Assembly (NCBI GenBank): GCA_017452405.1
Contig: JAFTMM010000101.1
Location: 1-18,054 of the forward strand
Source: Clostridia bacterium
GTDB taxonomy: Bacteria > Bacillota > Clostridia > Christensenellales > Pumilibacteraceae
Reading direction: 5' to 3'
Length of the DNA: 18,054 bases
Made by a program: the position numbers and the translations under genes. The notes beneath the pieces are model-generated. The model saw nothing but the letters and a program-made list of their open reading frames with translations. It was not told the DNA's origin and made no database searches. Numbering within the stretch: the first letter of the stretch is position 1; each line of letters begins with the position of its first letter. Shown here piece after piece: positions 1-6,738 of this stretch.

Positions 1-218
1 CTCTTAGAAGACGCAAAATTGCGTATTGTTATTGGGAGCTACTTAACAGCAAAACTCAAAATCTTATCCCTAAATTAAAAGATAAACACAAAAGAATCGT
101 TATAGACGTCAGGGGAATTGACAAGAAAAAAGCAAGCAAGCTCTTACTTAACCCGTTCTCCACCGTATTTGACTCTAATAGCGAGACGTACGGCAGATTC
201 GGCAAAGGAGTTAAATAA
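1..218 (+). CDS. C-terminal end of a probable U32-family peptidase-like protein (partial)
   Basis: An open frame enters from the left edge (first full codon at position 3) and ends at a TAA at 216-218 that shares its last A with the mutS2 ATG. About 71 residues are visible, including IVIDVRGIDKKKA and the ending YGRFGKGVK. Proteins of the U32 peptidase / RlhA-like family often end in a short G-x(3-4)-GV tail like this one, and in clostridia a U32 gene commonly sits directly upstream of mutS2. The assignment therefore rests on that tail plus context. No catalytic region is inside the window, so family membership is an inference. The one-base overlap and the SD-like AAGGAG at 205-210, inside this gene's end, suggest translational coupling to mutS2. 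Confidence 0.5.
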   Translation, partial: LRRRKIAYCYWELLNSKTQNLIPKLKDKHKRIVIDVRGIDKKKASKLLLNPFSTVFDSNSETYGRFGKGVK

Positions 219-2590
219 TGAACGATCCAATTAAAACGTTGGAACTTGACGAGATACTGAAGAGAGTTTCAGCCTACGCCTGTTCTCCATGCGGAAGAAG
301 TCGTATTATAAACAGCCTACCTACGGACGATTTCAGTGAAGTACAAAGCCGTCTGGAGTTTACTTCGCAAGCTGTTTTATTAATAACCAAATATCGTCAC
401 GGTGGAATTGAATCGTTTGACGATATAAACGATACGCTTGAAAAAGTTCGCGCCGGCGCTACGTTATCTATGGGCGAATTGCTGAAAGTTGCTACCGTAC
501 TCAGAAGTTCTCGCCTTGCAAAAAGCTCCTTGGACGGTTATTCTAACGACGTAGATAAAATCAAGGACGTAGCTTTTCGCATATTTGCAGATGAACGTTT
601 GGAAATGGAAATTAAGCGCGACATCATTTCAGATACCGAAATGGCAGATACCGCAAGCGATACTTTGAAAGATATAAGATATCGTTTACGAAAAATGAAG
701 TCTAAGCTAATAGAAAGATTATCTTCTTTCACGAGAAGCAACGTCTATTCAAAGTATTTACAAGATAATTTCTATACTATGCGCGGTGGTAGATACGTTT
801 TACCCGTAAAAAGCGAATGTCGACAAAGCGTACCGGGCTTACTCCACGACCAATCAGCAAGCGGTTCAACGGTTTATATCGAGCCTTTTGACGTCGTTAC
901 AATGAATAATGATATTGTAAGATTAGAAGGTGACGAAGCGCGCGAAATCGAGCGCATTTTGCAGGTATTTACCGCAAAAGTTCTTGCCCAAATCGATAAT
1001 TTATATGACGCTCTCGAAAGATTAACGCTATTAGACGCTTATTTTGCAAAAGCAAATTACTCGATTACCATAGACGGAATACTTCCCGAACTTAATATGG
1101 CGAAAGAAATCCGTCTTTTGGGCGCGCGACATCCGCTAATCGACTCGAAGCGCGTCGTACCTATCGACATTTCAGTAGGCGAGAACGGTAAGAATATTTT
1201 GCTTATTTCCGGTCCAAATACAGGCGGTAAAACCGTTTCACTTAAAACCATCGGACTTTTCTCATATATGCTTTCCGTAGGACTTCTCGTTCCTTGCAGA
1301 ACGGGAAGCGTTATGGCAATATTCGATAAAATCTTTTGCGACGTTGGTGACGATCAAAATATAAGCATGAACCTCTCCACGTTCTCGTCACACGTCAAAA
1401 ATCTTAAAGAAATTACCGAGTCTTTCACCAACGAAAGCCTTATTCTTCTTGACGAAATAGGCAGTTGTACCGCGCCCGACGAAGGCGCTGCAATCGCCGT
1501 AGGCGTTATGGATTATATAGCCGAGACCAACGCCAAAGCGGTTATTACTACGCACTATCCTCAATTAAAAGAATATGCTGTAACGAGTAATAAAATTCTC
1601 AATGCAGGTATGCAGTTTGACAAATCTACGCTAAAGCCTACTTACAAGATTTTGATGGGCTATCCCGGTTCAAGCAACGCAATCGAAACTGCCGCATCTC
1701 TTGGACTCGCAGACAAAATATTGAAGACGGCTCAAAGCAGACTCCATAACCGCGCGGAAGAGGACTACGATACCTTGCTTAAAAAAGCGTTTGAGATGAA
1801 GTCAGACGCCGAAGAAGAGCTTAAAAAAGCGACTGAAATTAGAGAAACGGCAGAATCTAAGCTTGAAAAAATAGCAAATGACGAGAAAAAAATCGCCGAA
1901 ACACTTTATAGAATAAACGAAAATGCTAAAGCAGAAACTAAGAGATTAGTAAAAAAAGCAACGGATAAGGCGGAAGAAATAATTGAAGAAATCAAACAGG
2001 AGCTCAAAGAAGCGGACGAAAAAGCATTATTAAAAGCCAAAAAAGACTATAAGAGATTAGCTGCGCTTGCTTATGACAACGGCGAAGAGATCAAAAGCGT
2101 ACTTCACGAAGAGTTTAAAGAGGGCGAAATTCAAATAGGCGCGAAAGTGGTTATTAAGTCTTTTGGACTTGAAGGAACGGTGAAAAAAATACGCCCGGAA
2201 AAGAAAGAAGCGGAAATTAACTGTGACGGTAAGTTCGTTAAGGTCAAACTCAGCGATCTGGCAAAACCTTATCAAAAACAAACCAAACCCCGTCCTCAAA
2301 CTAAAACGTCTATCATTTCACCATTAAATCAAAGCAAGCAAGAATTTCTTGACAAAGAAATTATGGTAATTGGAATGAACGTCATAGACGCATGGGAGGA
2401 AATTGAACAGTTACTCGATAATGCTTCTCGCATTGGTCTGAAAAATTTACGTATAGTTCACGGTAAAGGCACGGGCGCGCTCGGCAAAGGCATTCAATCC
2501 TATCTGCGTTCGCACCCTGCCGTAAAATCGTTCCGTTACGGTAGATATGGAGAAGGTGACAACGGTGTTACGCTCGTAGAACTAGTATAA
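218..2590 (+). CDS. mutS2: MutS2 family ATPase with C-terminal Smr domain
   Basis: This is a 790-residue MutS2 (MutS-II), the usual length for the family. The MutS-like core and clamp helices fill roughly residues 1-310. The ATPase follows with Walker A GPNTGGKT at 332-339 and Walker B LILLDEIG with D412-E413. A charged coiled coil spans about 511-614 and a small KOW-like beta segment (GAKVVIKSFGLEGTVKKI) about 640-690. The Smr domain is at about 715-790 with HGKGTGALGKG starting at H748. It lacks the mismatch-binding domain of MutS. MutS2 proteins are described as suppressors of recombination and as sensors of collided ribosomes. Oddity: where the Smr domain should carry LDLRG the sequence reads I-M-V-I-G (715-719), so the acidic and basic motif residues are absent. 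SD AAGGAG (205-210) precedes the ATG by 7 bases. No terminator is evident after the stop. Confidence 0.95.
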   Translation: MNDPIKTLELDEILKRVSAYACSPCGRSRIINSLPTDDFSEVQSRLEFTSQAVLLITKYRHGGIESFDDINDTLEKVRAGATLSMGELLKVATVLRSSRLAKSSLDGYSNDVDKIKDVAFRIFADERLEMEIKRDIISDTEMADTASDTLKDIRYRLRKMKSKLIERLSSFTRSNVYSKYLQDNFYTMRGGRYVLPVKSECRQSVPGLLHDQSASGSTVYIEPFDVVTMNNDIVRLEGDEAREIERILQVFTAKVLAQIDNLYDALERLTLLDAYFAKANYSITIDGILPELNMAKEIRLLGARHPLIDSKRVVPIDISVGENGKNILLISGPNTGGKTVSLKTIGLFSYMLSVGLLVPCRTGSVMAIFDKIFCDVGDDQNISMNLSTFSSHVKNLKEITESFTNESLILLDEIGSCTAPDEGAAIAVGVMDYIAETNAKAVITTHYPQLKEYAVTSNKILNAGMQFDKSTLKPTYKILMGYPGSSNAIETAASLGLADKILKTAQSRLHNRAEEDYDTLLKKAFEMKSDAEEELKKATEIRETAESKLEKIANDEKKIAETLYRINENAKAETKRLVKKATDKAEEIIEEIKQELKEADEKALLKAKKDYKRLAALAYDNGEEIKSVLHEEFKEGEIQIGAKVVIKSFGLEGTVKKIRPEKKEAEINCDGKFVKVKLSDLAKPYQKQTKPRPQTKTSIISPLNQSKQEFLDKEIMVIGMNVIDAWEEIEQLLDNASRIGLKNLRIVHGKGTGALGKGIQSYLRSHPAVKSFRYGRYGEGDNGVTLVELV

Positions 2591-2661
2591 TTGTCGAATT
2601 CTATCGATAAACGTATGAATTTAACGAATTTATATATTTTGTGTTTTTCTTTAACAAACGC

Positions 2662-2690
2662 TTGACAAATATGCGTGATAATGATATTAT
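2662..2690 (+). promoter_or_regulatory. Sigma-A type promoter of the Spo0A-domain gene
   Basis: TTGACA (2662-2667), a 17-base spacer and TATTAT (2685-2690). The predicted start of transcription is near 2697, giving a leader of about 35 bases with GGAGG at 2722-2726 before the ATG at 2732. The 71 bases between the mutS2 stop and this promoter are AT-rich and hold no structure I recognise. Confidence 0.8.
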
Positions 2691-2731
2691 CTATACATTC
2701 TCACACAAGATAAGATTTTTTGGAGGAAAAC

Positions 2732-3115
2732 ATGAATGATGAATTTGAAAATAAGATTATAACAGAAGTAGGCGATTGTTTATATAATATGGGAGTTTAT
2801 CCAAACATAGTCGGCTTTATGAATATGATTTACGCAGTAATATCCGTTGTAAAAAGCGGAAATCCGAATTACCCTACGTGCAAAGCGTATATAGACGCCG
2901 GCAAAAGAGTAAACAGAAGTCCGTCTTCAATTGAAAGATCTATGCGTACGTTGATCTTTAAATGCGAAAACTCTCACACTTTTGATAAACTTAACGATTT
3001 TATCGGCGCTCCCGTTTATCATAATCAACCTTTCAGTGCAGGTGAATTAATAAGTATTTTTGCATTAAAATATATGAAAAATCAAAAATCAGCGGAAAAA
3101 GCGCCAATATTTTGA
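2732..3115 (+). CDS. Stand-alone Spo0A C-terminal-like DNA-binding protein
   Basis: A 127-residue protein with no receiver domain. Its length and pattern match the effector half of Spo0A. The opening KIITEVGDCLYNMGV resembles the Spo0A segment that begins I-x-x-I-I-H-E-I-G, and NRSPSSIERSMRTLI (61-75) corresponds to the recognition-helix region of Spo0A (consensus like N-T-T-A-S-R-V-E-R-A-I-R). The likely role is DNA binding. With no phosphoacceptor domain it cannot be switched by phosphorelay in the usual way. The start is ATG 2732, with GGAGG five bases upstream; a longer frame beginning at TTG 2720 would swallow that SD. It is monocistronic, with its own strong promoter and the thrS promoter directly downstream. 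Sporulation itself cannot be inferred from this gene. Targets are unknown. Confidence 0.75.
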   Translation: MNDEFENKIITEVGDCLYNMGVYPNIVGFMNMIYAVISVVKSGNPNYPTCKAYIDAGKRVNRSPSSIERSMRTLIFKCENSHTFDKLNDFIGAPVYHNQPFSAGELISIFALKYMKNQKSAEKAPIF

Positions 3116-3152
3116 AAAATTGATTAATTAAAATGATTTTTGAGCAAAACAC

Positions 3153-3181
3153 TTGACTTTATTTCGCGTTTGCTGTATTAT
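3153..3181 (+). promoter_or_regulatory. Promoter of the thrS T-box transcript
   Basis: TTGACT (3153-3158), a 17-base spacer and TATTAT (3176-3181). Transcription should start near 3188, just before the T-box leader. The promoter begins 37 bases after the stop of the preceding gene. Confidence 0.8.
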
Positions 3182-3187
3182 ATCAAG

Positions 3188-3410
3188 TACATACGAATTT
3201 TCGATATATTCGGACAAGTAGACGCGGAAACAATATGCGGAAAAGAGAGTTCATTCGTGGCTGAAAGATGAGCACGTATATCCAGATTGAAACCACCGAA
3301 TACGAAAACCCTCGGGGGTAATCCCGATAACTAGGTCGCATTTTGCGATAAAAAAGGGTGGAACCACGGTTTAACAAATCGTCCTTAAACTAAAGTTTAG
3401 GGACTTTTTT
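3188..3410 (+). ncRNA. T-box riboswitch (threonyl-tRNA sensing) upstream of thrS
   Basis: The conserved T-box AGGGTGGAACCACG is at 3355-3368. It is followed by an intrinsic terminator with which it would compete as antiterminator. Stem I is recognisable: base-pairing TATTCGG (3207-3213) with CCGAATA (3296-3302), an AGTAGA loop-E-like element at about 3217-3222, AGAGAG near 3244-3249, and GGCTGAAAGATGAG in the distal part. Just inside the basal stem, after GAA, two threonine codons ACC-ACC lie in tandem (3292-3297), and one of them is the specifier. The UGGA in the T-box would pair with an uncharged tRNA ending UCCA, that is discriminator base U. Uncharged tRNA-Thr should favour the antiterminator and turn thrS on. 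The T-box class is certain; the exact specifier register is inferred. Confidence 0.93.
3381..3410 (+). terminator. T-box-controlled intrinsic terminator
   Basis: GTCCTTAAAC (3381-3390), loop TAAA, then GTTTAGGGAC (3395-3404), with one mismatch or wobble in the stem, and TTTTTT at 3405-3410. It lies 12 bases after the T-box sequence and about 40 bases before thrS. Confidence 0.88.
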
Positions 3411-3452
3411 ATTTTATTAGAATATTGATAAGAGGAACACATGGAGGAAATT

Positions 3453-5396
3453 ATGGTAAAAGTAACGCTTAAAGACGGTTCCGTAATGGAAGTAGAACAG
3501 GGCGTAAAAATCATTGACGTTGCGAAACAAATCAGCGAAGGTCTTGCGAGAGTTGCCTTAATTGCAAAACTTGACGGCAAGCTGGTTGATTTAACGACCA
3601 CCGTAGATAAAGACTGCGCGATCGAACTACTGACCTTTAAAGACGAAGAGGGTAAGACTGCTTATCGTCATACCTGCTCACATATACTTGCGCAGGCTGT
3701 TAAGAATCTTTTCCCGGGCGCAAAACTTGCTATCGGTCCTGCTATTAAAACAGGTTTCTATTACGACTTCGATTTGCCTTCTTCAATTTCCATGGACGAT
3801 TTACCTAAAATTGAAAAGGAAATGGAATCCATCATTAAAGCGGATTTGCCCATTATTCGCACTAACGTGACTCGCAAACAGGCTGTTACCAAAATGCGCG
3901 GTTTTGACGAGATTTATAAACTTCAGCTTATTGAAGATTTGCCTCGCGGTTCTACCATTACGCTTTACTCGCAGGGTAATTTCGTAGATCTTTGCGCGGG
4001 CCCTCATCTCATGAGTACGGGCAAAGTAAAATGCTTTAAATTAACGCAGATCACGGGCGCATATTGGAAGGGTGACGAGAAAAATAAAATGCTCACCAGA
4101 ATCTACGGTACTGCGTTTGAAAAGAAATCGGAGCTTAACGAATATCTTGAAGCGCTCGAAGAAGCCAAAAAACGCGATCACAACAAGATCGGTCGTGAAC
4201 TCGGTATCTTTATGACCGACGAATTGGTAGGTCAAGGCTTACCGCTTTTTATGCCTAAAGGCGCAAAGATCATGCAAACCATTCAGCGTTTTATCGAGGA
4301 TGAAGAAGAACGTCGTGGTTATATGTTCACCAGAACGCCCATGATGGCTAAGAGCGATCTTTATAAGGTTTCGGGACATTGGGATCATTATAAGGACGGA
4401 ATGTTCGTACTCGGTGACGAGGCTATGGATGATGAAGTAATGGCGCTTCGCCCCATGACTTGTCCATTCCAATATCTTATTTATAAAAATGGAATTAAGA
4501 GCTATCGCGATCTTCCTTGCCGTTATAGCGAAACTTCTACGCTTTTCCGCAACGAAAGTAGCGGTGAAATGCACGGTCTTACCAGAGTTCGCCAGTTTAC
4601 TCTTTCCGATGCTCATATCGTATGTACGCCCGAACAGGTGGCTGAAGAGTTTAAAAATATTCTCGATCTCATCCATTATGTAGAGGACTGCTTCGGCATT
4701 AGAGACGAAATAACTTACAGATTCTCCAAATGGGATCCGAAGAAGAAGAGCAAGTATATCAACGATCCGAAAGGCTGGAACGATACTCAGGCGCTTATGA
4801 AGGAAATTCTTGACGACCTTGGTATCGAGTACGTAGAAGCAGAAGGCGAAGCAGCGTTCTACGGCCCTAAACTCGACCTTCAGGCGAGAAACGTATGGGG
4901 TAAGGAAGATACTATCATCACCATTCAGATCGACTTCGGTCTTGCAGAACGTTTTGATATGACTTACGTTGCGGAGGACGGAACGAAAAAGCGCCCTATG
5001 ATTATTCACCGTTCGTCTATCGGAAGCTACGAGCGCACGCTTGCTATGCTTATTGAAAAATATGCCGGTGCTTTCCCGCTTTGGCTTGCACCTCTTCAGG
5101 TCAAAGTTATGTCTCTTACAGACAGAACTGCTGAAAAAGCAAAAGAAATTACGCTAGCTCTGAAAAAGAGCGGAATTCGCGCAGAATCCGATTGCAGAAG
5201 TGAAAAAATCGGTTTCAAAATTCGCGAAGCTCAGCTTGAAAAGGTGCCTTATATGCTCATAATAGGCGATAAGGAAGCCGAAGCAGGCGTTGTAGCTGTA
5301 AGAGCTAGAAAAGCAGGGGACCTCGGTCAAATGACGCTTGAGAACTTTATTTCAAAAGCAAAGGGCGAAATTGACAGTTTTTCTTTAGAAAACTAA
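3453..5396 (+). CDS. thrS: Threonine--tRNA ligase (ThrRS)
   Basis: A 647-residue class II synthetase that charges tRNA-Thr in the cytosol. The N-terminal TGS domain occupies about residues 1-60. The editing domain has its HxxxH at H73/H77 and the C181-A-G-P-H185 motif, which removes mischarged serine. The catalytic domain carries the zinc ligands C337 (MTCP), H388 (SDAHIV) and H519 (HRSSIGS), and motif 2 around RNESSGEMHGLTRVRQF. The C-terminal anticodon-binding domain runs from about 545. The start is ATG 3453, with GGAGG (3443-3447) five bases upstream. An in-frame ATG at 3441 would overlap that SD and has only a weaker AGAGGA before it. It is preceded by a T-box and followed ten bases later by the infC promoter with no terminator between, so some readthrough into infC is possible. 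Confidence 0.97.
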   Translation: MVKVTLKDGSVMEVEQGVKIIDVAKQISEGLARVALIAKLDGKLVDLTTTVDKDCAIELLTFKDEEGKTAYRHTCSHILAQAVKNLFPGAKLAIGPAIKTGFYYDFDLPSSISMDDLPKIEKEMESIIKADLPIIRTNVTRKQAVTKMRGFDEIYKLQLIEDLPRGSTITLYSQGNFVDLCAGPHLMSTGKVKCFKLTQITGAYWKGDEKNKMLTRIYGTAFEKKSELNEYLEALEEAKKRDHNKIGRELGIFMTDELVGQGLPLFMPKGAKIMQTIQRFIEDEEERRGYMFTRTPMMAKSDLYKVSGHWDHYKDGMFVLGDEAMDDEVMALRPMTCPFQYLIYKNGIKSYRDLPCRYSETSTLFRNESSGEMHGLTRVRQFTLSDAHIVCTPEQVAEEFKNILDLIHYVEDCFGIRDEITYRFSKWDPKKKSKYINDPKGWNDTQALMKEILDDLGIEYVEAEGEAAFYGPKLDLQARNVWGKEDTIITIQIDFGLAERFDMTYVAEDGTKKRPMIIHRSSIGSYERTLAMLIEKYAGAFPLWLAPLQVKVMSLTDRTAEKAKEITLALKKSGIRAESDCRSEKIGFKIREAQLEKVPYMLIIGDKEAEAGVVAVRARKAGDLGQMTLENFISKAKGEIDSFSLEN

Positions 5397-5406
5397 TGAA
5401 AAACGG

Positions 5407-5435
5407 TTGACAAATGATTGCCTTTAGCATATAAT
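5407..5435 (+). promoter_or_regulatory. Consensus promoter of the infC-rpmI-rplT operon
   Basis: A perfect TTGACA (5407-5412), a 17-base spacer and a perfect TATAAT (5430-5435). The predicted transcription start is near 5442, 124 bases before the proposed infC start. Confidence 0.9.
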
Positions 5436-5441
5436 ATCTGT

Positions 5442-5550
5442 GTTGAAAGTAGATTTTATCTCACCGTTCGGGCAAGCTCGGAACGGTAACGCAAAGTTAT
5501 ATAAAGGAATTTATATGAGCGTGAAATCTGTTTTCACGCTCATTATTTTT
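5442..5550 (+). promoter_or_regulatory. Structured infC leader, probable L20-responsive attenuator
   Basis: The 5' leader contains three successive hairpins. ACCGTTC (5463-5469) pairs with GAACGGT (5481-5487). ATATAAA (5499-5505), loop GGAA, pairs with TTTATAT (5510-5516). Last comes an intrinsic terminator at 5516-5550. In Bacillus subtilis the infC-rpmI-rplT operon is repressed by its product L20 through premature termination in the leader. The same gene order, leader length and terminator here suggest the same logic. I did not verify the L20-binding core by alignment, so the ligand is inferred while the attenuator architecture is seen. Hairpin 2 and the terminator share base 5516, so they may be mutually exclusive at their junction. 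Confidence 0.7.
5516..5550 (+). terminator. Attenuator terminator in the infC leader
   Basis: A perfect 11-bp stem, TGAGCGTGAAA (5516-5526) against TTTCACGCTCA (5532-5542), with loop TCTGT and the tail TTATTTTT (5543-5550). It stands between the infC promoter and the infC SD (GGAGG 5553-5557), so it must be bypassed for the operon to be expressed. Confidence 0.9.
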
Positions 5551-5565
5551 ATGGAGGATACGACT

Positions 5566-6081
5566 ATCAACAAGCAGCCCGAAGTCGAAATCAATCGCAA
5601 AATTCGTGATCGCGCAATCCGCCTGATCGGAGAGAACGGCGAACAGCTCGGTATTATGAGCGCGGACGAAGCGAACAAAATTGCCGACGATAAAAATCTT
5701 GATCTTGTAAAGATTAGTCCACAGGCAACACCGCCCGTGTGCAAGCTTATGGATTACAGCAAGTTTAAGTTCGAGAAGGCAAAGAAAGAAAAAGAGGCGA
5801 AGAAAAACCAGAAGCTTAATGAAACAAAGAAGATCTGGTTGTCCATGACGATAGATCGTCACGACCTCGAAACTAAGGCCCGCGCAGCAGAAAAGTTTGT
5901 TACTGCCGGAAACAAAGTTGAAGTATCCATCAGAATGCGAGGCAGACAGCAAGCGCACTCCCGCCTCGGTGTTGAAGTTATGCAACAGTTTTATAGTTTG
6001 ATCGAAGAAGTATGCGTTATCGAGAGATCTCCTCTCACCGAAGGACGTAATATTCTTATGATATTAGCACCTAAAAAATAA
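5566..6081 (+). CDS. infC: Translation initiation factor IF-3 (ATC start codon)
   Basis: IF-3 binds the 30S subunit, keeps subunits apart and checks the start codon and initiator tRNA. From ATC 5566 the product is 171 residues, normal for the family. The N-terminal domain has NRKIRDRAIRLI and GEQLGIMS, the linker is lysine-rich (KFEKAKKEKEAKKNQK), and the C-terminal domain has VSIRMRGRQQAHSRLG and ends LAPKK. ATC is chosen because GGAGG (5553-5557) lies eight bases upstream and the resulting N-terminus (x-N-K-Q-P-E-V-E-I-N) fits IF-3 proteins. The nearest in-frame ATG (5551) overlaps the SD and has none of its own, and frames reaching back to 5440 start before the predicted transcript. infC is known to use AUU/AUC-type starts for autoregulation in other bacteria. 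It is the first gene of the operon with rpmI (18-base gap) and rplT. Confidence 0.93.
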   Translation: MNKQPEVEINRKIRDRAIRLIGENGEQLGIMSADEANKIADDKNLDLVKISPQATPPVCKLMDYSKFKFEKAKKEKEAKKNQKLNETKKIWLSMTIDRHDLETKARAAEKFVTAGNKVEVSIRMRGRQQAHSRLGVEVMQQFYSLIEEVCVIERSPLTEGRNILMILAPKK

Positions 6082-6099
6082 GTTACGGAGGACATATAC

Positions 6100-6303
6100 A
6101 TGCCTAAAATGAAGAGCCATAGCGGCGCGAAGAAGCGTTTTCGCGTTAGCAAATCCGGCAAAGTAAAACGCAATTTTCAGAATAAAAACCACATTCTGAC
6201 CAAGAAAGACAGTAAGAGAAAAATGAAGCTTCGTCAGGGAACGTACCTTGCATCCGCGGAAGAATCAAAGACCGTAAAAGTTATGCTTCAGGGTAGGAGG
6301 TAA
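6100..6303 (+). CDS. rpmI: 50S ribosomal protein L35
   Basis: A 67-residue basic protein opening MPKMKSHSGAKKRFRVSKSG, followed by NKNHILTKKDSKRKMKLRQG, which are the conserved L35 segments. It is a structural component of the large subunit. The start ATG 6100 has GGAGG at 6087-6091. It lies between infC and rplT, as in most bacteria. Confidence 0.96.
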   Translation: MPKMKSHSGAKKRFRVSKSGKVKRNFQNKNHILTKKDSKRKMKLRQGTYLASAEESKTVKVMLQGRR

Positions 6304-6308
6304 TTAAA

Positions 6309-6659
6309 ATGAGAATTAAGAGAAGTGTAAACGCATTAAAGAAGCGCAGAAAAATAATGAAATTATCCAAAGGTTACTTTGGATCTAAGTCTCGTTCGTA
6401 CCGCGTAGCTCGCGAAGCGGTTATGAAATCGCAGATGTACTCCTTCATTGGACGTCGCCTTAAGAAGAGAGATTTCCGTAAGCTTTGGATTGCTCGTATC
6501 AATGCAGCAGCTCGTATGAACGGTATGTCTTATAGCAAGTTCATGCACGGTCTCAAGGTTTCCGGAATCGATCTTAACAGAAAGGTTCTTGCAGATATCG
6601 CAGTTACCGATGCTGCGGCTTTCACCAAGCTTGCAGAAATGGCTAAGGCAGCTCAATAA
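6309..6659 (+). CDS. rplT: 50S ribosomal protein L20
   Basis: A 116-residue basic protein with the L20 segments RIKRSVNALKKRRKI, GYFGSKSRSYRVAREAVMKS, RRLKKRDFRKLWIARINAA and KFMHGLKVSGIDLNRK. L20 binds 23S rRNA early in 50S assembly. In Bacillus subtilis it also represses its own operon by binding the leader RNA, which fits the attenuator upstream of infC here. AGGAGG (6295-6300), overlapping the last codons of rpmI, serves as SD, and the gap to rpmI is five bases. The N-terminus is one residue shorter than the common M-A-R-x-K form. The operon ends at the hairpin 10 bases downstream. Confidence 0.96.
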   Translation: MRIKRSVNALKKRRKIMKLSKGYFGSKSRSYRVAREAVMKSQMYSFIGRRLKKRDFRKLWIARINAAARMNGMSYSKFMHGLKVSGIDLNRKVLADIAVTDAAAFTKLAEMAKAAQ

Positions 6660-6668
6660 TTAATATTC

Positions 6669-6696
6669 AAAAACAGAAGCGAAAGCTTCTGTTTTT
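6669..6696 (+). terminator. Intrinsic terminator of the infC-rpmI-rplT operon
   Basis: A 12-bp perfect stem, AAAAACAGAAGC (6669-6680) with GCTTCTGTTTTT (6685-6696), closed by a GAAA tetraloop. The U-run is the 3' part of the stem. Symmetry means it could also work on the - strand. Confidence 0.9.
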
Positions 6697-6738
6697 GGTA
6701 TTTACGTAAATTTTGCGATATATTATATCACACATAGT

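Noticed and set aside
2720..2731. Four extra N-terminal codons (TTG start) for the Spo0A-domain protein
   Set aside because: The bases are the Shine-Dalgarno sequence (GGAGG 2722-2726) of the ATG at 2732.
3085..3141. AAAAATCA / TGATTTTT pairing around the end of the Spo0A-domain gene as a terminator
   Set aside because: The loop would be about 40 bases and the stem is AU-only apart from one pair; too weak to call.
4239..5009. Long open frame on the - strand (256 codons) inside thrS
   Set aside because: It lies wholly antisense to the highly conserved thrS catalytic domain and shows no recognisable motif; it is a by-product of thrS codon usage.
5440..5565. Upstream extension of infC (42 extra codons)
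   Set aside because: It would begin before the predicted transcription start and run through the hairpins and terminator of the leader, and the extra residues do not resemble IF-3.
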